NCBI RefSeq assembly: GCF_040117685.2
Contig: NZ_JBEDYP020000006.1
Location: 1 to 64,000 of the forward strand
Length of the DNA stretch: 64,000 bases
Direction of reading: 5' to 3'
From: Gracilimonas sp040117685
GTDB taxonomy: Bacteria; Bacteroidota; Rhodothermia; Balneolales; Balneolaceae
Notes under the pieces: generated by a model
The model's database searches: none
The model's input: the letters and a program-made list of their open reading frames with translations, nothing else
Told to the model about the DNA's origin: nothing
Shown here: positions 1-8,400 of the stretch, in pieces
Numbering within the stretch: the stretch's first letter is position 1
Layout: the number at the start of each line of letters is the position of its first letter
Position numbers and translations under genes: made by a program

Positions 1-626
1 ATGTAACTTACTTGGTTCGGTATGCGGCCGTTATTTAACCACTCGTGCAGCTTTGAACATCTAGGTTTTCGCATTTATCGTGAACACTCTCGCGTTTTTC
101 GTGCGCCGCTTCATACGCTGATCAAATATGCGGTGTATAGGGTGGATACGGGTTCTTCACCAAATAGCATGGAGGAGATGGAAAGTCCATATAACCTGAT
201 TGCGGTAACCGGTGAGACGTCATATACCGATGTTACTCCTCCTCCGAAGAAAGTCATTGGTATTTTGTTACTGCTGTTAGCAGAAACAACGTAGAAAGTG
301 AGCCAACCGAAGCTGCCGAAGGCGGAATAGTGGTTTCGAACGAGGAAGTGGAGGAGACCCCGGAGCAAATTTCCCTGTCTCAAAACTATCCGAACCCGTT
401 TAACCCGACAACCAGAATTTCTTTCGATTTGCCGAACAGCGGTTTTACTTCGCTAAAAGTATATGATATGCTGGGCAGGCAGGTGACCGAGTTGGTCAGC
501 CGAAATATGACGGCCGGAGAGCATACAATAAACTTTGATGCCTCGGAATTGTCATCGGGCATCTACATTTATCAGCTCAATATGGGTGATGTTTCCCTGA
601 CAAGAAAAATGACGCTGATTAAATAA
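1..626 (+). pseudogene. 3' end of a secreted T9SS cargo protein, frame broken
   Basis: Only the C-terminal part lies in the window. A fibronectin-III-like segment (KYAVYRV ... NLIAVTGETSYTD) is read in the frame of position 22 up to about 250. It continues in the next frame from about 255 as HWYFVTAVSRNNVESEP, then the T9SS type A sorting domain (NYPNPFNPTTRISF ... ending KMTLIK) to the stop at 624-626. One extra A in the AAA run at 250-252 joins the two frames. The Fn3 wording resembles the C-terminus of glycosyl-hydrolase-like (GHL10) lipoproteins, but the catalytic part is not visible, so the function is unknown. Upstream of about position 100 all three frames are poor, so more damage or a contig edge is possible. 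The stop overlaps the next start (TAATG). Confidence 0.6.
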
Positions 627-1642
627 TGACTACACGCAGATCTTTCTTAAAAAACGTAGGACTTGGTGCCCTGGGAATGGGCACTTTGTTCAACGGAACA
701 CATTCTGATGAAGAAAGCTTTCGAATTGTACACCTGACCGACCAGCATGTTACTTCAAGAAGACAAGGACATGAGGGATATAAAAAATGTATCGAATCCA
801 TTAATGCGCTTGATCCATCGCCTGATTTGGTTTTAATGGGCGGGGATATGGTGTTCGACGGTTTGTACACGGAACTTGAGACTTATGAGGAGTCCATTAG
901 GCTGTATCGAAGTATTACTAAACAGCTGAATGTGCCTTACTATCACTGTCTGGGAAATCACGATGTTCTTGGGCTTTCATCCCGGCGGAAAGTGCCGAAA
1001 GATCATCCCGGCATCGGCCGAAAAATGATTATGGAAGAGCTGGGGATGGAGAAAGATTACTATAGCTTCAATCACAAAGGGTGGCACTTTGTGGTGTTAA
1101 ATTCCATTTTTGAGTTTGAAGGGGAAAACGGGCCGGCCTATAAACCCATGATCGGGGAAGAACAACTGGACTGGCTCCGCCACGACCTTGGCGACCACAA
1201 AGACATGCCCGCTATTCTGGTTTCGCATATGCCTGCTTTTTCTCATAAAGGGCAAATCAACAGCGATTTTGAGATGATGGCCATGAGTCCTTTTATCCTG
1301 CAGGATAATATTGATCTGCGCCATGTTTTAGAGCGGCATAATGTAAAAGCATTTCTGCAGGGACATACGCATATCAACGAGGATTTTAGATTTAATGATG
1401 TATGGTATACGACATCTCAGTCTGCTTCTGCAGCCTGGTGGGGAGGGAATTGGTTAGGATTTAAACCCGGATATACCGTTTTCGAACTTGGTAAAAAGGA
1501 TATACTGAAATGGTATCCTGTGGAGTACGATTGGGAACACCAGCTGGAACCTGATGATACTGTGGAAAGAGAAAGAATACAGACCAGGCAACAACTGGAG
1601 CAAAGGCAGGACAGCCTTTATCGTGCTGAGATTGAGAAGTAA
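626..1642 (+). CDS. Calcineurin-like metallophosphoesterase, probable Tat export
   Basis: The 338-residue protein has the metallophosphoesterase metal-binding motifs in order: DQH at residues 39-41, GGDM around 72-75, GNHD at 110-113, then VSHMP and GHTH. These are the ligands for the two-metal centre of this family. The N-terminus TTRRSFLKNVGLGALGMG has a twin-arginine pattern followed by a short hydrophobic stretch, so export by the Tat system is likely. The start is set by the ATG that overlaps the stop of the T9SS relic upstream, so the two genes were probably co-transcribed. The substrate is not evident; relatives act on phosphodiesters or phosphomonoesters. The last 30 residues are charged and coiled-coil-like. 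Confidence 0.85.
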   Translation: MTTRRSFLKNVGLGALGMGTLFNGTHSDEESFRIVHLTDQHVTSRRQGHEGYKKCIESINALDPSPDLVLMGGDMVFDGLYTELETYEESIRLYRSITKQLNVPYYHCLGNHDVLGLSSRRKVPKDHPGIGRKMIMEELGMEKDYYSFNHKGWHFVVLNSIFEFEGENGPAYKPMIGEEQLDWLRHDLGDHKDMPAILVSHMPAFSHKGQINSDFEMMAMSPFILQDNIDLRHVLERHNVKAFLQGHTHINEDFRFNDVWYTTSQSASAAWWGGNWLGFKPGYTVFELGKKDILKWYPVEYDWEHQLEPDDTVERERIQTRQQLEQRQDSLYRAEIEK

Positions 1643-1759
1643 TATAAACGTGAGGCGAGGGCTAAACTGATATTGACAATGAAAGGTCATTTCGCGGCGT
1701 GTGCCCGAAATCTACTTGTTGATGAGGTAAAGGAGACTCGATTTTAAGGTGACAACTAG

Positions 1760-1779
1760 ATTCCCGCCTCGGCGGGAAT
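1760..1779. repeat. Small perfect palindrome, REP-like
   Basis: Nine-base arms ATTCCCGCC and GGCGGGAAT are separated by TC, in a 257-base gene-free stretch before the NAGPA-type gene. The same kind of sequence (ATTCCCGCC...GGCGGGAATGAC) is common as a dispersed bacterial repeat. There is no T-run on either side, so a terminator role is not supported. Confidence 0.6.
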
Positions 1780-1899
1780 GACTAAGCCTTCGTGTTTTAC
1801 TTATTTGGAAGTTATTCTAATTCCGTACACAGGTTAACGGTTAATAATGTGACCTGATTTTTTATTCTCTATCACACAGCTAAACCTAACAATAATGTT

Positions 1900-4335
1900 A
1901 TGAAGAAAACGATACTATCTCTGATTCTCCTCCTTTGTTCCTTCACCGGATTTGCTCAGATTAAATATGATACCCTGAGTGTTCAGAAAATCGGGGATGG
2001 CATGTATCACTATTCTATTGAAGCCCCATCGGTTCCATGGACTTTTGATGTGGTTGAAGTAGACCTGACCCGTCCGGAAACGAAACTTGAGACAGTTAAA
2101 GCTCAGGATACGTTTGGAGGATATGAACGAACCAGTTCCATGACGGAACGGAAATCCTATGAAGGCCATCAGGTTATTGCTGCGGTAAATGGTGATTTTT
2201 ATGGAGGAGGGAACCCAACCAATGCACAGGTGATTAAGGGGGAGATTATAAAAAGGCCCATTAGCAGAGATGTATTTGGATATACCAAAGAGAAGAAGGT
2301 GTTTATCAACCCTACAACTTACACCGGTACACTATCCCATGGTGGGAGTGAGTATGATATCACGGGCGTAAATCAGAGCAGAACTGCGGATGCACTTGTC
2401 TATTATAATCACTATTTCGGAGCTTCGACGGGAACCAATGAGTTTGGAACCGAGCTTATTCTAACCGCTCTGGATGAATGGGTGGTTAATGGGGAAGTAA
2501 AAGCGGTGGTAAAGGAAAAGTCAAATGCCGGTGATGTGCTCCTTACAGATTCTACATTTGTGCTATCGGGTCATGGAGCTTCCAAGACTATACTGGATAG
2601 CTTTGAAGCCGGAGATACTGTAGTTGTACATCACCAACTGATGCCCGGTTTTGAGGATATCAAAGAAGTTGTTGGAGGGCGGGGTAAATTTCTGAATGAT
2701 GGGAATAATGAGGGCGACTGGCCGGAGCGACATCCCCGTACAGCCGTAGGTTTTAATGCTAATTCAACGAAATTGTATTTACTGACGGTTGATGGTCGGC
2801 AAAGTACCAGTGCCGGTATGACCCTGACCGAAATGGGGGAGTTCATGAAAAGATTTGGGGTTCAAAATGCTTTAAATCTTGATGGAGGTGGTTCTACCAC
2901 CATGGTTGTTCATAATGAAGTAGTAAATGATCCCTCAGACGGAAGCGGAGAACGCGCGGTAGCAAATGCACTGATGGTGGTTTCATCAAAGCAGAAAACG
3001 GGAGTACTGGAGCATTTAAAGCTCGACCCCACATTTAAAAAATTATACAGGGGCAATACCTTCACATTTACAGCCCGCGGAAGCGATCAGAATTATTATC
3101 CTGTTGAACTTGATCCCCAGAAACTGAGCTATACTTTAAGTGAGAACTTTAACGCCACTATCGACAGTGAGGGTAACTTTACAGCCGGTGATGCTCCGGA
3201 TACCGGTTATGTGTATGTCGATTATGAGGGAATGAAAGACACGGCGATGGTTATTGTGAAAGGAATTACCGAGTTCGCCCTTTTCCCAAAATATGCGGTT
3301 ACTGACAGTTTGTATGAGTTCAGTTTTTTTAATGAGTCCTTCGATTTTGACGGACAAAAACGGGGGGTAAGTAATTCCAACATCAGCTGGCAAGTGGGTA
3401 GTGAAGAAGTAGGAGAGGTTATTGACGGAACGTTTATCGGTAAAACAGAAGGAACCACCTCGGTAATCGGAACCTATGATGGCATTTCTGATACGACGGA
3501 GGTTGAGGTTCAAATTGGAGGAGGAATTCAAACCATCAGCGGGTTTGAGGATATTGAAGACTGGTCGCTTTGCGGAGAAAATATAGACCTGCAAACTTCC
3601 ACGCTTACTCTGGTTGACAGTACATTTACTGAGGGGGCGCATGCTATTCGTTTGGGGTATGAATTTGTATATGACAATGATCCGAATATATGGGCTTACC
3701 TTGAAACGGATATCCCGGTTTTTGGTGTACCTGATTCCATCAATCTTGATGCCAGGACTGATGGCAAAAAGCATTTGATTGAACTGGAACTGGCAGATAA
3801 CAACGGTGAATTATTTACCGTGCGGGTTAAGAAATGGGCAGAGAACACCGAATTTGACATCTACCCGGCACTCACGAGTGATATTACCCCGGTTGATCCA
3901 TTCAGCAGTTTCTATTATCCAATCATCATTAAAAAGATAGGCATCAAGCTGGCATCTGATCAGCAAAGTGGCGAAAGATACACCGGGGCCATTTTCCTGG
4001 ATAATCTCGAAGTAGTATATCCTAACCGAACGGTGGTGTCTAATGAAGGAACCGGGGATTCTGAAGTTCCGAATGAGATATCGCTGAACCAGAATTACCC
4101 CAACCCATTTAATCCTACCACCAAGATTTCATTTCGCATTCCGAATGCAGGTAAAGTGAGTCTGGACGTCTATGATGTACTTGGGAGAAAGGTTACCTCT
4201 CTGGTAGACAAAAAGATGAGTGCAGGAAACCACACCGTGAGTTTTGATGCCGGACAACTTTCCTCCGGATTATATCTCTACCGGCTTTCTACCAATGAGA
4301 CAAGTATTTCCCGCAAAATGATGCTGATTAAGTAA
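1900..4335 (+). CDS. Secreted phosphodiester glycosidase (NAGPA family) with T9SS sorting domain
   Basis: The protein has 811 residues and a signal peptide of about 20 (MKKTILSLILLLCSFTGFAQ). A NAGPA/phosphodiester glycosidase domain follows at roughly 90-365; AVNGDFYGG, HPRTAVGFN near 279 and ALNLDGGGSTTMVV near 325-338 are hallmark motifs. Family members remove N-acetylglucosamine from phosphodiesters, the uncovering reaction in lysosomal enzyme maturation; bacterial ones act on polysaccharide or teichoic-acid-like linkages. An Ig-like region (about 370-540) and a carbohydrate-binding-like beta domain (about 545-715) come next. The T9SS type A domain is at about 727-811 (NYPNPFNPTTKISF ... 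MMLIK), so surface display or release is expected. Substrate is inferred only. Confidence 0.85.
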   Translation: MKKTILSLILLLCSFTGFAQIKYDTLSVQKIGDGMYHYSIEAPSVPWTFDVVEVDLTRPETKLETVKAQDTFGGYERTSSMTERKSYEGHQVIAAVNGDFYGGGNPTNAQVIKGEIIKRPISRDVFGYTKEKKVFINPTTYTGTLSHGGSEYDITGVNQSRTADALVYYNHYFGASTGTNEFGTELILTALDEWVVNGEVKAVVKEKSNAGDVLLTDSTFVLSGHGASKTILDSFEAGDTVVVHHQLMPGFEDIKEVVGGRGKFLNDGNNEGDWPERHPRTAVGFNANSTKLYLLTVDGRQSTSAGMTLTEMGEFMKRFGVQNALNLDGGGSTTMVVHNEVVNDPSDGSGERAVANALMVVSSKQKTGVLEHLKLDPTFKKLYRGNTFTFTARGSDQNYYPVELDPQKLSYTLSENFNATIDSEGNFTAGDAPDTGYVYVDYEGMKDTAMVIVKGITEFALFPKYAVTDSLYEFSFFNESFDFDGQKRGVSNSNISWQVGSEEVGEVIDGTFIGKTEGTTSVIGTYDGISDTTEVEVQIGGGIQTISGFEDIEDWSLCGENIDLQTSTLTLVDSTFTEGAHAIRLGYEFVYDNDPNIWAYLETDIPVFGVPDSINLDARTDGKKHLIELELADNNGELFTVRVKKWAENTEFDIYPALTSDITPVDPFSSFYYPIIIKKIGIKLASDQQSGERYTGAIFLDNLEVVYPNRTVVSNEGTGDSEVPNEISLNQNYPNPFNPTTKISFRIPNAGKVSLDVYDVLGRKVTSLVDKKMSAGNHTVSFDAGQLSSGLYLYRLSTNETSISRKMMLIK

Positions 4336-4445
4336 TATGATTTCGAGATAAGAAGAAGTAAAACTATTACGTCATTGCTGAAGAAGTTGACCGAACTAGT
4401 TATTGAGCATAAAGGTGTCCGTCAGGCCTTCCGACCTCATCAGTC

Positions 4446-4465
4446 TTCTCCTTCCATAAGGAGAA
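4446..4465. repeat. Short inverted repeat in intergenic region
   Basis: TTCTCCTT, the loop CCAT, then AAGGAGAA form a perfect 8-base hairpin between the two convergent genes (NAGPA on plus, NagX-like on minus). No clear T-run follows, so it is reported as a palindromic repeat; it could assist termination of either gene. Confidence 0.4.
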
Positions 4466-4549
4466 GGACGCGTTGATATCGGTTCTTCCCTTAACTTGCT
4501 ATGGTTTTTGCTACCTAAGGTCGCTTATTACTTTGCTAATGAGTTTAAA

Positions 4550-5710
4550 CTAAACCTTGATGATGATGCTTTTCTTTTTCATCCAGGCAGCAAGCAGGTA
4601 AAAGAGGACAATCCACATGACTGCATAAAGCAGGGATGCATTTATCGGGGAAGCTATAGAACTGAGTACCACTTCGTAGATCCAGCCTTTTAAAGTATAG
4701 CTTTCGCCACCATAGGCGAACCGGATCATATTAAATGTCCGGGCAATAACACCACTGAGGAAGAAAACGGTAATAGCATTGATCCCATAAGCAACCCCCC
4801 AATCGGTAAATCGTTGCTTCCCTTTCACATCAATAAACCAGTAGCAAAGCCCGAAAATACACATGGCCTGTCCGCCGGTAAATAAAGTATAAGAACTGGT
4901 CCATATGTTCTTGTTAATTGGGAAAATCCAGCTCCAGGTGTATCCAAGAATAATGAGAATAAAGCCCCAAACGAAGAACTGTAAGGTTCGGGAAGATTCG
5001 GATTCCTTATCGCTCATCAGCATTCTTCCGGTCCAGATACCTATTAGTGTAGTTCCGATAGCGGGAAGGGTGCTCAGCAGCCCTTCAGGATCCCAGTTAG
5101 CCTTCCACATATGGCCGGAAAGCAATAGCTGGTCGATGTATGCAGCAAGATTTCCTTCTGCCGTATCAATGGCACCTGCTCCGTAACCGGGAACCGGTAT
5201 GGCCATCATCAAAATCCAGTAGCCGATTAAAAGTCCGCCCAGCGTAAGCATTTGCGTTCTGGGTTTAGTGTATAGAAAAAGGAAAGCTCCTGCAGCATAA
5301 CAAATGGCAATTCGCTGCAGAACCCCGGGGATTCGAATATCAATCAGGTTTTGGTGAAGTCCGAAGTCGGGGCTGAATGTGAGGTACGGGAAAGCAGAAA
5401 GGGCAAGTCCGAGCCCGAAAATCTTGGCAGCGCGGATGAGTGTCTTTCTCAGTAAGTCAGAATCATCAGCACCTTTGGCCCGGGCTTTGGTGAAAGCCAG
5501 CACAATGGAAACGCCGACAATAAATAAGAAAAAGGGAAAAATAAGGTCAGTGGGAGTCCAGCCATGCCAGGCGGCATGTTTTAAAGGTCCATAGATGTGA
5601 GACCATGATCCGGGATTGTTTACCAAAATCATGGCGGCTACGGTAGCCCCTCTGAAAAAGTCGAGAGAGACAAGCCGTTTACCTGAAGAAATTCCGCTTA
5701 GAGTAGTCAT
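4550..5710 (-). CDS. NagX-like multi-pass membrane acyltransferase (DUF5009/DUF1624)
   Basis: The likely start is the ATG at 5710 (MTTLSGISSGKRLVSLDFFRG), giving 386 residues. The open frame continues upstream to 5896, but those codons run into the divergent kinase gene and lack the family pattern. SLDFFRGATVAAMILVNNPG is the characteristic first helix of the DUF5009 / heparan-alpha-glucosaminide N-acetyltransferase-like family, and about ten hydrophobic helices follow. Members called NagX lie beside GlcNAc utilisation genes, as here next to a GlcNAc kinase, and may transport or acetylate amino sugars across the inner membrane. Which of the two it does cannot be read from the sequence. Confidence 0.82.
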   Translation of the reverse strand: MTTLSGISSGKRLVSLDFFRGATVAAMILVNNPGSWSHIYGPLKHAAWHGWTPTDLIFPFFLFIVGVSIVLAFTKARAKGADDSDLLRKTLIRAAKIFGLGLALSAFPYLTFSPDFGLHQNLIDIRIPGVLQRIAICYAAGAFLFLYTKPRTQMLTLGGLLIGYWILMMAIPVPGYGAGAIDTAEGNLAAYIDQLLLSGHMWKANWDPEGLLSTLPAIGTTLIGIWTGRMLMSDKESESSRTLQFFVWGFILIILGYTWSWIFPINKNIWTSSYTLFTGGQAMCIFGLCYWFIDVKGKQRFTDWGVAYGINAITVFFLSGVIARTFNMIRFAYGGESYTLKGWIYEVVLSSIASPINASLLYAVMWIVLFYLLAAWMKKKSIIIKV

Positions 5711-5810
5711 AGAGAGTATTTTGTGAACGCCAATAGTATAAAAAAAGTAACCAAAGTGGTAATGCAATAATGTGTTAAGTATCTTCGCTCCAATCAATAA
5801 AAATAGATGA

Positions 5811-6665
5811 ATGAACATACTGATAGCAGATAGCGGCTCCACCAAAACGGAATGGATTTTAGTAGATGAGGAAGGGCATAAAGAGTATTTCCACACCGAT
5901 GGGTTGAATCCCTATTTTATGTCGCTTGAGCAACTTATCACCGCTATTGATGAAGGGCTGGCTCAGGTTCTTGAGAATAAGCCCATCGACAAAATCTATT
6001 TTTACGGAGCCGGCTGCGGGACTGAGAAGAGCAAGGAAGTTGTCAGGAAAGGAATCGCTGCTTGTTTCAGTAAAGCTGAAATTAAGGTGGATACGGATCT
6101 TTTGGCGGCTGCCAAGGCTTGTTTTTGGGATAAGCCGGGTGTGGCTTGCATACTGGGAACGGGATCTAATTCCTGCATTTATGATGGGAAGAAGATCGTT
6201 GACAATATCCCTTCTTTAGGATTCACTCTGGGCGATGAAGGCTCCGGCGGTTATTTTGGAAAGCGGATTTTGAGAAGTTACTACTACAACATCATGCCCG
6301 AAGACCTGAGAAGTGAACTTGAACAACGCCACGATATGAGGCTGGACAATATCCTGGAAATGGTGTATAAAAAGCCGAATGGAAACCGGTTTGTGGCATC
6401 CTTCTCACATCTGTTGGGTAATTTTGCCGATCATGATTTCATCAAGAATATTGTACGGAGCGGTTTTGAGGATTTTGCGGATAAGCAGCTGGCTTATTTC
6501 GGGGATTTAGCGGGAAGAGACATTGGCTTTGTAGGATCCATTGCTGCTATCCACCGGGAAACCCTTGAAAGGGTGTTATCTGAGAGGGGACTAAAACTAA
6601 GCATCATCGTCCGAAAACCGATTGAACAACTGGTGGAAAACCACTTGGCAGAATCCAATTCCTGA
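5811..6665 (+). CDS. N-acetylglucosamine kinase-like ATPase (BadF/BadG family)
   Basis: A 284-residue ASKHA-fold sugar kinase. The phosphate-1 motif is ADSGSTKTEW at residues 6-15, the phosphate-2/adenosine region contains GTGSNSCIYDG near 122-132, and LGDEGSGGYFGKRIL follows near 143-157. Length and order match the bacterial BadF/BadG/BcrA/BcrD group annotated as N-acetylglucosamine kinase. It would phosphorylate GlcNAc (or a related amino sugar) in the cytosol, feeding the NagB-like enzyme encoded at 17847-19775. It is divergent from the NagX-like gene, with about 100 bases between the starts holding both promoters. Substrate is inferred from family and context. Confidence 0.82.
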   Translation: MNILIADSGSTKTEWILVDEEGHKEYFHTDGLNPYFMSLEQLITAIDEGLAQVLENKPIDKIYFYGAGCGTEKSKEVVRKGIAACFSKAEIKVDTDLLAAAKACFWDKPGVACILGTGSNSCIYDGKKIVDNIPSLGFTLGDEGSGGYFGKRILRSYYYNIMPEDLRSELEQRHDMRLDNILEMVYKKPNGNRFVASFSHLLGNFADHDFIKNIVRSGFEDFADKQLAYFGDLAGRDIGFVGSIAAIHRETLERVLSERGLKLSIIVRKPIEQLVENHLAESNS

Positions 6666-6747
6666 GAAGTATAAAGAACCTCCAGGCCTCTGCATGACCT
6701 TGGAGCGTTCGCTGGTTGGCGTAGCTTATTGTTTCTTCTCCCCAATC

Positions 6748-6804
6748 ATACCTTCCTGCAACGCTTCCAGGACCTTTGGACGCTGAAAGGTTGCTCCGGC
6801 TGTG
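6748..6804 (-). repeat. Repeat copy 1, possibly a relic of a coding 3' end
   Basis: About 56 bases match a second copy at 7152-7207 with only a few differences. Read on the minus strand the copy gives AGATFQRPKVLEALQEGMIG; the other gives AGATFQRPKVLEALREGMVG. Three of the substitutions fall at synonymous third positions, hinting at a once-coding sequence, but no start or longer frame is attached. It sits in the 563-base gene-free stretch between the kinase and the GH3 gene. Confidence 0.5.
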
Positions 6805-6873
6805 AAGGCTTTGCCTTTCTAAACTTTGTTTTTTTGAGTGGCATAAGACAGATGATCGAGGAGAAGTCATCGG

Positions 6874-6902
6874 CAATAGCTCCGCCCTTCAGGGCGGGGC
6901 AG
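6874..6902. repeat. Hairpin repeat, left member of an inverted pair
   Basis: AATAGCTCCGCCCTTCAGGGCGGGG contains a 7-base stem CCGCCCT/AGGGCGG (6882-6897). The reverse complement of 7056-7088 reads AATAGCACCGTCCTTCAGGG followed by CGGTG, so the two are the same element in opposite orientation about 155 bases apart. Such CCTTCAGGG hairpins are often dispersed in Bacteroidetes-type genomes and may be moved by RAYT/IS200-type enzymes (inference). Confidence 0.5.
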
Positions 6903-7055
6903 AAAGATAGGAATAACAAGCTTTGCCCCGGTGCATGTCAAATGAAAGAGGTGTTCAAAGCTTTGGCTACAAGCCTTACACGCAAATAGCCCAACCCTGC
7001 GATGTACATATTTGCTTTTTTTGGATTTGAGACTTGGGTTGTTCTGTTTGATTTA

Positions 7056-7088
7056 ATTATCACCGCCCTGAAGGACGGTGCTATTAAT
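7056..7088. repeat. Hairpin repeat, right member of an inverted pair
   Basis: CACCGCCCT, GA, AGGACGGTG at 7061-7080 forms a 9-base stem with one mismatch, flanked by ATTAT and CTATTAA. It is the inverted counterpart of the hairpin at 6874-6902. The roughly 155 bases between them hold no convincing gene. Confidence 0.5.
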
Positions 7089-7151
7089 TCTAAAAAAGAA
7101 GCTTCAAGTGTCCCCTGGTTGATAAAGGTTATTGTTTGTTTTGCCTCCAAC

Positions 7152-7207
7152 CATGCCTTCCCTCAACGCTTCCAGGACCTTCGGACGCTGAAAGGTTGCT
7201 CCGGCTG
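7152..7207 (-). repeat. Repeat copy 2, next to the GH3 gene 3' end
   Basis: Second copy of the repeat at 6748-6804, same orientation, about 404 bases away. Its minus-strand reading is AGATFQRPKVLEALREGMVG. It begins about 20 bases beyond the stop of the minus-strand GH3 gene, in its 3' untranslated region, so it could be transcribed with it. Confidence 0.5.
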
Positions 7208-7228
7208 AGACAGGTTTTAGCTTTAAAC

Positions 7229-8290
7229 TTAGAGCCTTTCCTTCATCTTCAAAATCCGTAAAACAGATTCATCAATTCTCTGTTCAGATATTTTTCCTTC
7301 TTCAACAAGTTGCTCCACGGCAGAAATACAATCTTCAGGTTGCACCTGTTCTTTAAGCAGGTTGTTGCCAAAACAAAAAATATCCAGTCCGGCTTTTAAT
7401 CCTTTTTCCAGTGATTCTTTCAAGGAATAATGATCGGATATGGCCCTCATCTGCATATCATCAGAAATAATGACCCCGCTAAAGTTGAGCTTTTTTCTCA
7501 AAAGATCATTCAAAACATAACTTGAAAGAGTTGCCGGCATTTCTTCATCAAGCTTAGAGTTGAAGATATGCGCCGTCATTATCATAGAGCAAAGTCCTTC
7601 ATCAATCAGCGTTTTGTAAGGCTCCAGTTCACGATCATCCCATGTATCTGTCACATCCACAAAACCGGCATGGGTATCGCCTTCAGCACTTCCATGGCCT
7701 GGAAAATGCTTGCAACAGCTTTGAATCTTTTCCTGCTGATGGCCCCGGATATAGGCCTTTGCATGCCGTGTTACTTTCTCCGGTGAGCTTCCAAAAGAAC
7801 GTTCCCGTTTGGCTATGATAGAGCTGTCGGGGTTGGAGCTTAAATCCAACACCGGGGCAAAGTTCAGGTTGATACCGGCACCGGAAAGTATGCCGGCTAT
7901 ATGCCGGGAATGCGATTCAGTAAAATCAGTTTCATCTTTCTCCCCCAGCTTCTGATGAGAAATCGTTTCCGGAAATCCGTACTCCGGTTTAAGCCGGTTT
8001 ATAAGTCCGCCCTCCTGATCAATGCCAATCAAAAGGGGCGTTTCAGAAGCTTCCTGCAAAGCTTTGGTCAACTTGCTAACCTGCTCCGGTGACTTGATAT
8101 TATGAACCGGTTGGTCGTGAACCATATCTTTGTCAAACAGAATAACTCCGCCCGGCTTATGTTCATTAATCATGTGAAGCACCTCTGAGTGTTCAGAGAT
8201 ATCATTTCCCCGAAATCCCATTAAAAAAAGCTGTCCAATTTTTTCTTTCAGACTTAGTTTGCTTACGGTGCTTAGGTTGTTGGAGGGCAT
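7229..8290 (-). CDS. GH3 beta-N-acetylhexosaminidase, NagZ-like, cytosolic
   Basis: A 353-residue glycoside hydrolase family 3 N-terminal TIM barrel. IGIDQEGGLINRL (about 88-100) and KHFPGHGSAEGDTHAGF (about 186-202) match the NagZ signature, in which the Asp/His pair serves as acid/base. VIISDDMQMRA carries the nucleophile Asp. There is no signal peptide and no C-terminal extra domain, so it should act in the cytosol, removing GlcNAc from imported muropeptides or cleaving other beta-GlcNAc glycosides. A secreted relative is encoded at 29034-30440. The AmpG-like permease, DUF1343 protein and GlcNAc kinase nearby support a recycling role. Confidence 0.85.
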   Translation of the reverse strand: MPSNNLSTVSKLSLKEKIGQLFLMGFRGNDISEHSEVLHMINEHKPGGVILFDKDMVHDQPVHNIKSPEQVSKLTKALQEASETPLLIGIDQEGGLINRLKPEYGFPETISHQKLGEKDETDFTESHSRHIAGILSGAGINLNFAPVLDLSSNPDSSIIAKRERSFGSSPEKVTRHAKAYIRGHQQEKIQSCCKHFPGHGSAEGDTHAGFVDVTDTWDDRELEPYKTLIDEGLCSMIMTAHIFNSKLDEEMPATLSSYVLNDLLRKKLNFSGVIISDDMQMRAISDHYSLKESLEKGLKAGLDIFCFGNNLLKEQVQPEDCISAVEQLVEEGKISEQRIDESVLRILKMKERL

Positions 8291-8400
8291 ATATTTGAAG
8301 GGGTTTCTATTTTTTACAAGTAGTAATCATTCGTTCCTGAAGTTCAGGTTGAGAATGTATAACTTCAACAGCTTAAAATGAAAAAAGATCTCTTTTTATT

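Noticed and set aside
3136..3774. 212-codon minus-strand frame inside the NAGPA-type gene
   Set aside because: It lies fully antisense to a well-supported gene and its translation shows no domain or signal.
6938..7150. 70-codon minus-strand frame in the repeat cluster
   Set aside because: Spans one of the palindromes and shows no homology that I can recognise; treated as part of the repeat region.
8336..8348. Palindrome CCTGAAGTTCAGG upstream of the DUF1343 gene
   Set aside because: One-base spacer and six-base arms in an AT-rich promoter region; too weak to call an operator.
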